64,000 nucleotides of DNA from Pseudarthrobacter raffinosi (lineage in GTDB: Bacteria; Actinomycetota; Actinomycetes; Actinomycetales; Micrococcaceae): contig NZ_JAMXBH010000015.1 of assembly GCF_023913735.1 (NCBI RefSeq), positions 1-64,000 on the forward strand, written 5' to 3'. Of this stretch, positions 1 to 8,345 are shown one piece after another. The notes beneath the pieces are model-generated. The model was not told the DNA's origin and made no database searches. It saw only the letters and a program-made list of their open reading frames with translations. A program made the translations under genes and the position numbers. The first letter of the stretch is position 1, and each line of letters starts with the position of its first letter.

Positions 1-48
1 GGGCGATTTTTCCGTTAAGGAAGAACGGTCTTTCAGTGGTGATTCCAA

Positions 49-100
49 GGGTGTTGCAACTCCCGGTTTTCAGGGGGTGTTGCATCGATCACTGGAACTC
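49..100. other. Possible remnant ends of other insertion sequences
   Basis: The 165 bases before the transposase remnant hold no gene. The nonamer GGTGTTGCA occurs twice (49-57 and 75-83); the second copy is followed by TCGATCACTGGAAC, which resembles the outer ends of IS3/IS481-type elements in actinobacteria. No transposase for such an element is present, so this can only be a scar or chance. No terminal repeat for the adjacent IS1380-type remnant could be fixed. Confidence 0.2.
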
Positions 101-165
101 GCCTCTTCGGGGAAAATTGGACTTGTTGAGAGTCAAAATCCCGCGAAAATCGGAGCACCTCGTAG

Positions 166-1501
166 ATGAAAGTTTTCCATACCCGGGCGTCGGTTCCAGC
201 GCGTTCGATGATCCGAATCTCGTGTCGTCGGCCGGGCTGGTCCCGGTCATGGGCCTGGCCGCAGATACCGGGCTCGGCGACCTGATCGACGAGCACGTGA
301 AGGTGCCGGAGTATTGTCTCGGCCCTGGTCGCCGGGGTGTCCGCCGGCGCGGACTGCATCGACGACATGGGCATCCTGCGCCACGGCGCAACGGCGCAAA
401 CTGTTCAAAGGCACCTACACGCCCTCGACGCTGGGCTCGTTCCTGCGCAGGGTTCACCTTCGGACACGTCCGCCAGCTCGAGGCGCCCGCGGCCCGCTGG
501 CTGATCAATCTCACAGGGCCACCCCGCTGGCCGCCGGGATCGATGATCTGGCTCTGGTCGATATCGACGACACGATCAAGGAGGTCTACGGCTATGAGAA
601 ACAGGGTTCCGGCTACGGCTACTCCGGCGTCCGCGGGATCAACGCCCTGATCGGCACCGTCACCACCAAAAAAGACGGCCCCGTTCATCGCCGCCGCGAG
701 ACTGCGCAAGGGCGCGGCAAACTCCGCCCGCGGTGCCGGTAAGTTCACCTCCGACCTGCTGGCCACCGTGGCCCGGCTGCGCTCCGCCGGTGCGACGGGC
801 ATGGTCCTGATGCGCTCCGATTCGGCGTTCTACGCCCATGCGGTGGCCGCTGCCGCCGCCCGGACCGGGCCGGGCCGGGGCGAAGATCCCCGGGACCGCG
901 TGGGAGAAGATCGAATACTCCAACGCCATCTTCGACGAAGACAGCGGTAAATGGATCTCCGACGGCGAAGTCGCCGCAATCGGTTCACCGCGTTCACCTC
1001 GAAGAAGAAGGCCGAGCAGATCACCGGCCGCCCTCGTCGTCCGGCGGATCCCGGAACTGAACGCCAAGGCCGCCACCGGGCAGGACACCCCTGTTCGAGG
1101 CGCACCGGTTCCACGCGTTCTTCACCACCGTCGACCCATCCGTGCTGGACACGGTGGCCGCGGACAAGACCCACCGCGCGCACGCCGTAATTGAACAGGT
1201 CCACGCCGATCTGAAGAATTCCGCTTTGGGTTCGATGCCCTCGGGGAAATTCAACGCGAACGCCGCCTGGCTCGTCGCCGCGGTCATGGCGTTCAACCTC
1301 ACCCGCGCCGCGGGGACCCTCGCCGGCGGGCGCTTCAGCAAAGCCGAAACCGCGACCATCCGGGACAAGCTCATCAACGTGCCCGCCCGCGTGGCGTCCT
1401 CGGCCCGGCGCGTGAGGCTCCACCTGCCCGAAGCCTGGCCCTGGCAAACACCATGGCAGCGACTTTTCGACCACGTCTACCCGCCGTCCCAAACCGCCTG
1501 A
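166..1501 (+). pseudogene. IS1380-family transposase, multiply frameshifted
   Basis: This was a DDE transposase that would have moved its own insertion sequence. Pieces of the family sequence lie in order but in different frames: the start MKVFHTRASVPAR at 166, FDDPNLVSSAGLVPVMGLA near 205, SAGADCIDDMGILRHGA near 345, STLGSFLR and FTFGHVRQLEAPAARWL to about 510, DLALVDIDDTIKEVYGYEK near 550 (catalytic Asp region), VLMRSDSAFYAHAV near 805, and an unbroken end (from about 1142) with HAVIEQVHADLKN, which holds the third catalytic acid. At least five frame changes are needed, so it is inactive. Typical family length is about 450 residues, which fits the span. Exact ends of the element were not resolved. 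Confidence 0.85.
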
Positions 1502-1664
1502 AACCCGTCAACCCAGCCGACACGGCGCAACCAGGACCAGCAGTGGAACTCCGAAGGGCAGAAAGGCCCGGCACCCAGCCCTGCCCTGCCCGCGTGCAGC
1601 AAAACCCGCCGAAACCGTTCAGGCTACCCGCCCCTGCGGGCCGGTGGATTCAGGCTAAGCTGTA

Positions 1665-1777
1665 GTCTCAGCCGGTGGGTCACCGGGCTCGATAAAAGTG
1701 CCGTTAATGCCGAACCAACGTCAGGCATGAGCGTTGGCTTGAACCTTCCATCGACCGCTACTACTCGGTAGCGTTTA
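1665..1777 (+). promoter_or_regulatory. Possible degenerate c-di-AMP (ydaO-type) riboswitch
   Basis: The stretch just before the NlpC/P60 remnant has GGTGGGTCACCGGGCTC, a hairpin CCAACG...CGTTGG (about 1710-1732), then GGCTTGAACCTTCCATCGAC and CTCGGTAGCGTT. This resembles the conserved 3' part of actinobacterial c-di-AMP riboswitches, which usually control cell-wall hydrolases such as NlpC/P60 and Rpf proteins. The usual CGACAGCTAACC block is altered and the 5' half is not convincing. Resemblance is from memory; a covariance-model search is needed. Confidence 0.33.
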
Positions 1778-1779
1778 CC

Positions 1780-2085
1780 ATGGCTGACCTCAGCGCGAAA
1801 GGCCGCGTCTGCGCAGCCGCAGACCAGATCAGTGCCAAGCAGAGCCCCACCGCCTCCACGGTGCGCGAGCTGGCCGGTAAGTAAGCTCCCGTTCACGTGC
1901 CTATCTGGCAGGCCCGGCGCGGCGACCTGCTGGTCTGGGGCTCGGCCCCGGGCCTCTATCACGTGGCCATCTACCTGGGCAACGGCCAGGTAGTGCAGGC
2001 GCTGAACCCGGACGAGGGCATCGGCTTGACCCAGTTGAGCCGGATGGCCGGGATGCAGCTCCACCCTTACGCTGCCCGCTACTGA
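1780..2085 (+). pseudogene. NlpC/P60 cell-wall hydrolase remnant
   Basis: The second half reads GDLLVWGSAPGLYHVAIYLGN, the His-containing part of an NlpC/P60 peptidoglycan endopeptidase domain. The same frame opens at ATG 1780 (MADLSAKGRVCAAADQ...) but meets TAA at 1882, and the Cys-containing DCSGFV block, the signal peptide and most of the domain are missing. What remains would be about 100 residues against more than 200 for the family. I read it as an internally deleted, dead gene next to the IS remnant; deletion during IS activity is a guess. Confidence 0.6.
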
Positions 2086-2134
2086 CCGGCCCTAGGCACC
2101 CGGCCCACGGGTCCACGGGTCCACGGGTTCAGGC

Positions 2135-3064
2135 TCAGGACAGAACGTCCTTGGTGACGAACCGGCCATAGGCGAGCGCCCCGAACACGGCGATGTAGCC
2201 CGCCTGCAGCAGCGCGTTGCTGGTAAAAGAGTCCCACAGCACCGGTTGGCGCAGGACGTCCGCGAAGCCGAACCAGTAATGCGTAAACAGCCAAGGGTGC
2301 AGCCATTCCAACTGCGGCAATTGGTCCAGGACCTGCGAGACCACTGACAGCACCACAGTGGCGGCCATGGCGCCCACCGGGACCACCGTCAAGGTGGACA
2401 GGAACAGGCCGATCGCCGAGAGTCCTGCCAGGGACACCGCAAGGTAGGCAGCAATCAGGACCAGCCGCAGCGCGGCCTCAGGGGGCTGGACGACGTCGCC
2501 GGACAGGAGCGTCACCGGCCCAACAGGGAACAGCGAAGCTCCGATCGCTGCCCCGGCCAGCGCAACGGTGACGGGAGCGGCCAGGCAGAACGCCAGCGCT
2601 CCCGCGTACTTCACCAGCAGCAGGCGCACGCGCCCGGCGGGCGCCACCAACAGGTACCGCAGCGTGCCCAGGCTGGCCTCGCCGGCGATGGTATCGCCCG
2701 CCACGACGCCAATGGTCAAGGGCAGGAACAGCGGCACCGAGACCAGCATCGCCGCGACCGCGACAAAAAGCCCGTTCTGGCTGATCCGGTCCAAGAAGGC
2801 AGGTCCCCTTCCGGGAGGAACGGATGACGAGAGCCGGACGGCGACGGCGATCAGCACCGGTATCGCGGCAAGCGCCAGCAGCATGGCCGCGGTCCGGCGA
2901 CGCCGGAACAGCGTCTTCAGCTCAGACGCCAGCAGGGACAGGCTCGACGGCGCACCTGGAGCGCTCCTGAGCCCAGAACCACTGCTGGTTTCGGAACCAG
3001 TACTGGCATCAGGAACGCTGCTGGCTGAAGGGAAACTACCGGCGTCGGAAGCACTATTGGGCAA
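2135..3064 (-). CDS. ABC transporter permease (ABC-2 type)
   Basis: Membrane half of an ABC exporter, 309 residues. After a roughly 50-residue Ser/Pro-rich cytoplasmic start come about six hydrophobic segments (for example AAMLLALAAIPVLIAVAV, FVAVAAMLVSVPLFLPLTI), with GEASLGTLRYLLVAPAGR typical of ABC-2 permeases. The start is TTG 3064, chosen because GGAGGGG lies 7 nt upstream; it overlaps the last codons of the ATPase gene by 11 nt, so translation is coupled. It is the last gene of a three-gene operon with the ATPase and a LolA-like protein. The substrate cannot be read from sequence; such pairs often export peptides, lipids or antibiotics. Confidence 0.85.
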   Translation of the reverse strand: MPNSASDAGSFPSASSVPDASTGSETSSGSGLRSAPGAPSSLSLLASELKTLFRRRRTAAMLLALAAIPVLIAVAVRLSSSVPPGRGPAFLDRISQNGLFVAVAAMLVSVPLFLPLTIGVVAGDTIAGEASLGTLRYLLVAPAGRVRLLLVKYAGALAFCLAAPVTVALAGAAIGASLFPVGPVTLLSGDVVQPPEAALRLVLIAAYLAVSLAGLSAIGLFLSTLTVVPVGAMAATVVLSVVSQVLDQLPQLEWLHPWLFTHYWFGFADVLRQPVLWDSFTSNALLQAGYIAVFGALAYGRFVTKDVLS

Positions 3065-4088
3065 TGTCGAACCCCTCCCCCGTCAGCGCCACAAAGCGCT
3101 CCTCCAGGCTTTCCCGCTCAACGGAAAAGCCCCGCACGCGCACCCCGGCCGCCACGAGCTCCGCCACAATGTCCTCCGGGGCCGCCAGCCGGGACGCAGC
3201 CGCGGCGGCGGTCAGCACGTCCCCGTCCGGTTCAGGTGTTCCGGCCTCAAGGCTTCTCTCCGGGGACATGCCCAACCGCAGCAGGACCTCACTGGCCGTC
3301 CCGGCGTCGGGCGTTAACAGGCGGATCCGGGTCTCACCGGCCTGGCGGAGCTCCGTCAGCGGGCCCTGGGCCACCAGCCGCCCGGCGCTCATGATGGCCG
3401 CGTGCGTGCAGATCTGTTCCACTTCTGCCAGGAGGTGGCTGGAGACGAAGACGGTGGCGCCGTCGGCGGCCAGCGACCGGACCAGGCTCCGCACTTCCCG
3501 CGTTCCCTGCGGGTCCAGCCCGTTGGTGGGCTCATCGAGCACCAGCAGTTCCCGCGGCGACAGCAGCGCGTTGGCGATCCCCAGCCGCTGCTTCATACCC
3601 AGGGAGTAGGCGTGGACCCGCTTGCCGGCGGCGTGCGAGAGGCCCACCCGCTCAAGCGCGGCAGCAACGCGGGCGGTCCGGGTTGCGGGCGCCGCATGCC
3701 GGCTGGCAGCATCCAGGCGGTGCAGGTTGGCGGTGCCGGAAAGGAACGGATAAAACGCCGGCCCCTCCACCAGCGCACCGACGCGCGGCAGGACGTCGTG
3801 CAGGCGCTGCGGCATCTGCAGGCCCAGGACGCTGACGGTTCCGGCCGACGCCGCGGCAAGGCCCAACAGCATCCTGATGGTGGTGGTTTTGCCGGAACCG
3901 TTGGGGCCCAGGAACCCGAACACGGCGCCGTGGGGAACGGCGAGGTCCACGTTGTCGACCGCCAGTTGGTGGCCGAAACGCTTGGTCAGGCCTTGGGTCT
4001 CGATGGTCAGCCCGGCCGTCCCATTGCCTGCGGAAGTAGTCCTAGCTGCGGCTATCCCGGGGCCCGCTGTCCCCCCGGCCGCAGTCAC
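3054..4088 (-). CDS. ABC transporter ATP-binding protein
   Basis: Cytoplasmic motor subunit, 344 residues, that hydrolyses ATP for the neighbouring permease. Visible motifs: Walker A GPNGSGKTT (61-69), signature YSLGMKQRLG (161-170), Walker B LLVLDEP (181-187), and an H-loop in SSHLLAE. The roughly 100 residues after the ATPase core match the C-terminal part of DrrA/CcmA-like exporters. The GTG start at 4088 overlaps the TGA of the LolA-like gene (GTGA, 4085-4088). A Gly/Thr-rich 27-residue extension precedes the usual start, so a downstream start is possible, but the overlap favours the one given. Confidence 0.9.
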   Translation of the reverse strand: MTAAGGTAGPGIAAARTTSAGNGTAGLTIETQGLTKRFGHQLAVDNVDLAVPHGAVFGFLGPNGSGKTTTIRMLLGLAAASAGTVSVLGLQMPQRLHDVLPRVGALVEGPAFYPFLSGTANLHRLDAASRHAAPATRTARVAAALERVGLSHAAGKRVHAYSLGMKQRLGIANALLSPRELLVLDEPTNGLDPQGTREVRSLVRSLAADGATVFVSSHLLAEVEQICTHAAIMSAGRLVAQGPLTELRQAGETRIRLLTPDAGTASEVLLRLGMSPERSLEAGTPEPDGDVLTAAAAASRLAAPEDIVAELVAAGVRVRGFSVERESLEERFVALTGEGFDIAQ

Positions 4089-5500
4089 GCCGCGCCGGCG
4101 GCGGCCTGCAGCCGCTCCGCCGGGACCATCCCCACAAAGATCCTGCCGTCGTCCGTCAGGAGGACGTTGACCAGTGCCGTGGACAGGAGCCGTCCGCCAG
4201 GAACGACGACGGCGGCCTGGGACAGGAGCGGATCGTTCAGCAAGGATTCAGTCCAGGCAGCCCCTTGCCCGCCGGGTGCCGCGGGGAACCAGATCACGGT
4301 TTCCCAGCCCTTGCCGGTCACTGTTGGCCGGGGTGCGTCACGGTGCCGCACGCTGTCGTCGCTGCCGGGAACCTTGTCCGGGACGGGGAGCTGTTCCGGC
4401 ACGGCGGTGGGCTGGTCCAGCGGAACCGCGTCCGGAGGAACCTGGTCCGGCGCAGTGGGCTGGTCCGGCGCGGTGGGCTGGTCCGGCGCGGTGGGCTGGT
4501 CCGGGCCGCTGTCCGGAACCACGCCGGGCGGAATCCCACCGGGACTGGGCGGGAGGGCTGGCCGGCCGGGCATATACGGGACCGGCGGCACTGGCAGCTC
4601 TTTGACCGTCGCGCCCGGCGGGGCAACAAACGTAAACACGGAGTCGTCCGGGGCCGCCAGGGACAGGCTGGTGAAGCCGGCCTCAAAAGCCGGTTCCGCC
4701 TGGCCGCGTGCCATCACAGTTACGCGCAGCGGCATTCCTGTCTCGCCGTCGACGGCGATGGCAACTTTCTCAAGCAGTGTTCCCTGCGTCCTTGGCGCCA
4801 GTGCCAGGCTGTAGGCGGACCGGCCGGCGACTTCGACGTCCGGACCCACCGTCACCTCGGTGGAACTGTCCACGACGGCGAGGAACTTCCGGGCCAGATC
4901 CTCGGGCGTCGGCATTACGGGCGGGCCGGGCACGAACTCGCCGGGCAGGATGGGCAAGGGCAGGTCGGGCTTCGGAAGGTCCGGACCCGGCAGGTCGCCG
5001 GGCGGTGCGGGAGGTCCAGGCAGGGCGGGAACTCCGGGCGCAGGCAGCGGCAGGTCGCTGGCGAACGCCGGCAGGGCCAGGTGGGCGGCGCTGTTGTCCT
5101 TGGAGTTGTAGAACCACACGTCGTTGTCGCGCCGGATGACGTCGCGTTCAGCGAGCCGGTCCATCACTTGGACCCGCATCTTGGTTGGCCCGTCCATAAA
5201 GATCCGGGCGGTGTGTTCGCCGGTCAGGAACTCCAGGACCGACGCGGCCCCGCCGGCCGACACCGGTCCGGAGCTCGGACCGGCGGCCGGCAGTTCGGGC
5301 AGGCCCAGCTCGGCGGACTGCTGGACTGTTCCGGAGAATGACTTGGTGTTGTGCTGGCCCAGGAGGGTCAGGACCTCAGCCGGAGTCTTTTGTGGCAGCG
5401 GATCGCCGGCCCGCGCCGGAATGGATCCCACCAGCACACCGGCGGCGATCACTGCAGGTACAGCTGCGGCAGGCACCCAGCGCAGCCATGCGCGGTTCAT
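4085..5500 (-). CDS. LolA-like secreted lipoprotein-carrier-fold protein
   Basis: 471 residues. An N-terminal signal peptide (MNRAWLRWVPAAAVPAVIAAGVLVGSIPARA, read in two parts) is followed by TPAEVLTLLGQHNTKSFSGTVQQ, typical of actinobacterial LolA/RseB-like proteins of the half-barrel fold that bind acyl chains. Two proline-rich stretches interrupt it: one around residues 150-200 and one around 330-375 with PDQPTA repeats encoded by an 18-bp DNA repeat (4443-4496). The end (GMVPAERLQAAAGA) completes the fold. It is the first gene of an operon with an ABC exporter, overlapping the ATPase gene. Likely anchored or secreted outside the membrane; a role in lipid or lipoprotein handling is inference. 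Confidence 0.75.
   Translation of the reverse strand: MNRAWLRWVPAAAVPAVIAAGVLVGSIPARAGDPLPQKTPAEVLTLLGQHNTKSFSGTVQQSAELGLPELPAAGPSSGPVSAGGAASVLEFLTGEHTARIFMDGPTKMRVQVMDRLAERDVIRRDNDVWFYNSKDNSAAHLALPAFASDLPLPAPGVPALPGPPAPPGDLPGPDLPKPDLPLPILPGEFVPGPPVMPTPEDLARKFLAVVDSSTEVTVGPDVEVAGRSAYSLALAPRTQGTLLEKVAIAVDGETGMPLRVTVMARGQAEPAFEAGFTSLSLAAPDDSVFTFVAPPGATVKELPVPPVPYMPGRPALPPSPGGIPPGVVPDSGPDQPTAPDQPTAPDQPTAPDQVPPDAVPLDQPTAVPEQLPVPDKVPGSDDSVRHRDAPRPTVTGKGWETVIWFPAAPGGQGAAWTESLLNDPLLSQAAVVVPGGRLLSTALVNVLLTDDGRIFVGMVPAERLQAAAGAA
4443..4496 (-). repeat. Three 18-bp in-frame repeats inside the LolA-like gene
   Basis: The unit TGGTCCGGCGCRGTGGGC (plus strand) occurs three times in a row (4443, 4461, 4479) with a partial fourth copy. 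It encodes PDQPTA on the minus strand. Because each unit is six codons, copy number can change without a frameshift, lengthening or shortening a flexible proline-rich linker. Confidence 0.9.
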
Positions 5501-5600
5501 GCCAGCCCCGCTTCATCCTTGGAGCCCATACTTCAGGTTACGCCTGGGGACCACCACCGCACACGTCCCCTTCTGGAAGTCATGCCGAAGGGCACTCCGG

Positions 5601-8315
5601 CTACGACGGCACCACGGTTCCGGCGCCGCCGTCGACCGTTATTTCCTGCCCGGTGAAGAGCCGGAGCGTGGCGTCCGGGACGCCCACCACCGCCGGGATG
5701 CCGTACTCCCGCGCCACCACGGCCCCGTGCGAATTTGGTCCGCCCATCTCCATCACCAGTCCGCCCGCGGTGAGGAACAACGGCGTCCAGCCGGGGTCCG
5801 TGGACGGCGCCACCAGGATTTCTCCCGGTTCCAGATGCGCACCCACCGGGTCGAGGATCACGCGGGCGGCCGCTGTGACAACACCGGCCGACGCCGGGCT
5901 CCCGCTCAGTGCCCCCGGCACCTTGGATGCCGTCACAGCGTCGCCGGATGGAATGGCTTCCGGCTCCGTGCCGTCCGACAGCAGGACCCGGGGTATGTGG
6001 CGCCGTTCAAGTTCCACGGCGTAGTCCGCGCGCCGCTGCGCCACCAGGTCCCGGAGGTCAGCAGCTCCCGAATCGAGGCCGGTCCGGGCTTCATCCAGGT
6101 CCAGGAAGAAGACGTCATCCGCGTCGGCTACCACCCCTGCCGCAGCCAGCGCCGCGCCGGCCAAGGCCAGTTGCTTCCGAACTTCGGCGAGGCCCACCAC
6201 CAGCTGGTACTTGGGCAGCTCGCGCAGTCCGGCGAAAAGCCTAACCCGACGCAGTGCCGCCCGGACCACCGTCCCGCGCAGCCGGCCGCGGCTCCGCGCC
6301 TCCGCGACGAGGCGGTCAACGCAGGCGTCCGCTTCCTCAGCAGCGTTGCTGAACTGGACATCCGGCGCCAGCCCTGAATCCTCGAGCCGGAGATAGTTGG
6401 CCAGGACACCCAGGATGTGGGTGGGGTCATCAGACCAGCGCGGCATCCCGACATCGATCTCGGCCACCGCCCGGTGACCGTACTGGCCCATAAACCGCGC
6501 CAGCCCGGACTGCAGCACCGCGGGCAGCCGGCCCGCGCGGAAGTCTTCGGCCAGATCGGCGGGTTTTCGGTCCGTCACGGCGGCGCGGGAACCGCCGTCG
6601 TTCTTAATCACCTGGGCGAGGCGCCACAGCTCCAGGTCCATTTCCGTGGTGACGTTGTTGGGCAGCCCGCGGAGCACAACCTGCAGGTCATCCCACCGGC
6701 CGCCGCCCAGCAGTTTTCCGGCGAGCGCGAGGGCAGCGAACCCGAGAGCCGGAAGCGGCAGGATGGACGGCACTACCGAGAAGATGCGCGTGCCGAGTAC
6801 GTGTTCGGCGTGGTCCAGGCGCTGCAGCGGGGTGAGGCCGGCGGGCGGTTCGAGGGAGTCGGCGAACTCGCGCGCCCGCCGGTTGGTCCTGCGGAGGGCC
6901 GCGTCCGGGCGGAAAACGGCCCGGAGCAGCGTCTCCGGCACCCTGGCATGCACCGCCGCCGGGACCACGTGCCGCAGCAAGCCCAGCGGCGTCCTGCGAG
7001 TCACGGAAAACCGTGGGTCCTCGAAAACCCTGCGCAGCACCGTGGCCGAGCGAGCTTCCATCACGTCAAAGACGCGGGGAACGATCCGTCGGCCGGTGGT
7101 GCTGCGGGCTACGGCGGTCAGATCAAAGTAGATCCGTTGGGCCGCCACTGCGTAAGGGGACGGACCCCTGCGCGGCTCGGGCACATCGAACTGCGCCGCG
7201 CGGGCCACCGAGGAGGCAATAAGCCGGAAGGCTGCCAGACCCATGGGCGTGATGGGGCGGGTCAGGCCCTGCGCCAGGCTGAAGCAAAGGTAAACGCGCG
7301 TGCCCGCCCCGCCGGCGGCCCGCTGCGGTACCGGGAACAGCGTGGTGATGGGCCGCGACTGGGTCAGCCAGAAATGACCATCGCCGGCAATGGCCCATTC
7401 AATGTCCTGCGGCGAGCCAAAGTGACCCTCCACCCGGTGGCCTAAGGCTGCAAGTTCGGCGGCCTGCTTGTCCGTCAGGCACGCCGCCGCCCCGCCGTTG
7501 CTGATAGCCAGGGTCCGTGTGCCGCCGCCGGGGATGGGCCGGACCGCGATGCGTTTGTCCCCAAGCCGGCGTTCCAGGACCCGCCCGGTGAGCGGGTCAA
7601 CGACGAAATGGTCCGGGTTCACGGCCCCGGACACCACCGCTTCCCCCAAGCCCGGGCTGGCATCGATCACGGCCTGCCTCCGGCGGCCCGTCAGCGGGTT
7701 CGCGGTGAAAAGCACACCGGCGGCGGTGGCGTCCACCATCCGCTGGACCACCACGGCCAGCGCCACCGCGGCCGGGTCTATCCCCCTGCTTGCCCGGTAG
7801 CTGACCGCCCGGTCCGTCCAGAGCGAGGCCCAACAGTTGCGCACGGCTTCCACGACGGCGGCAGCGCCCACCACGTTCAGATAAGTGTCCTGCTGGCCGG
7901 CGAAACTCGCCGACGGAAGGTCCTCCGCAGTGGCTGAGGACCGGACGGCCACCGGAACGTTGTCCCCCAGGGCTGCATAGGCCTGTTCGACGGCGGCGGC
8001 CACCTCGGTGGGGACCGGGGCGTTTTGGATAATACCCCGGGCCCGGGACGCCAGCACAGCCAGGGCGGGGAGGTCGCCGTCGGGCGTTGCCTGAAGAGCA
8101 GTGTGGACGGCGGCGAGCAGGCCGTCCGTTCGATGCGCGTGGCCCGCGGCCGCCTCGCGGTAGGCCTCCGTGGTGAGGCAGAATCCGTCAGGCACGGGCA
8201 GCCCGGCGGCGAGCAGCTCCCCCAGGTTGGCCGCTTTGCCACCCACCAGGGGAATCATTGCTGCGGTGACCGCCTCCAATCCGAGGATGGGAGACGAACT
8301 GCCGGTGTCAGGCAT
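5601..8315 (-). CDS. PEP synthase / rifampin phosphotransferase-like enzyme
   Basis: 904 residues. It has the three-part layout of dikinases that transfer phosphate from ATP through a swivelling His domain: N-terminal ATP-grasp (LVGGKAANLGELLAAGLPVPDGF, then AVRSSATAEDLPSASFAGQ), a central domain (about 350-760), and a C-terminal His domain with TDPGWTPLFLTAGGLV and NSHGAVVAREYGIPAVVG (His near 861). The order and TDPGWTPLF match rifampin phosphotransferases and related PEP/pyruvate-binding proteins; pyruvate synthesis from PEP is less likely. Start: ATG 8315 is preferred over ATG 8321 because AGGAGG (8323-8328) sits 7 nt before the former and 1 nt before the latter. A universal stress gene lies just upstream. 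Confidence 0.8.
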   Translation of the reverse strand: MPDTGSSSPILGLEAVTAAMIPLVGGKAANLGELLAAGLPVPDGFCLTTEAYREAAAGHAHRTDGLLAAVHTALQATPDGDLPALAVLASRARGIIQNAPVPTEVAAAVEQAYAALGDNVPVAVRSSATAEDLPSASFAGQQDTYLNVVGAAAVVEAVRNCWASLWTDRAVSYRASRGIDPAAVALAVVVQRMVDATAAGVLFTANPLTGRRRQAVIDASPGLGEAVVSGAVNPDHFVVDPLTGRVLERRLGDKRIAVRPIPGGGTRTLAISNGGAAACLTDKQAAELAALGHRVEGHFGSPQDIEWAIAGDGHFWLTQSRPITTLFPVPQRAAGGAGTRVYLCFSLAQGLTRPITPMGLAAFRLIASSVARAAQFDVPEPRRGPSPYAVAAQRIYFDLTAVARSTTGRRIVPRVFDVMEARSATVLRRVFEDPRFSVTRRTPLGLLRHVVPAAVHARVPETLLRAVFRPDAALRRTNRRAREFADSLEPPAGLTPLQRLDHAEHVLGTRIFSVVPSILPLPALGFAALALAGKLLGGGRWDDLQVVLRGLPNNVTTEMDLELWRLAQVIKNDGGSRAAVTDRKPADLAEDFRAGRLPAVLQSGLARFMGQYGHRAVAEIDVGMPRWSDDPTHILGVLANYLRLEDSGLAPDVQFSNAAEEADACVDRLVAEARSRGRLRGTVVRAALRRVRLFAGLRELPKYQLVVGLAEVRKQLALAGAALAAAGVVADADDVFFLDLDEARTGLDSGAADLRDLVAQRRADYAVELERRHIPRVLLSDGTEPEAIPSGDAVTASKVPGALSGSPASAGVVTAAARVILDPVGAHLEPGEILVAPSTDPGWTPLFLTAGGLVMEMGGPNSHGAVVAREYGIPAVVGVPDATLRLFTGQEITVDGGAGTVVPS

Positions 8316-8345
8316 TTTCATGCCTCCTGCTGCGAAGGTGATGGG

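Noticed and set aside
3402..4814. 470-codon open frame antisense to the ABC ATPase and LolA-like genes
   Set aside because: Shadow frame; repetitive SGAVGW stretch comes from the 18-bp repeat read on the wrong strand.
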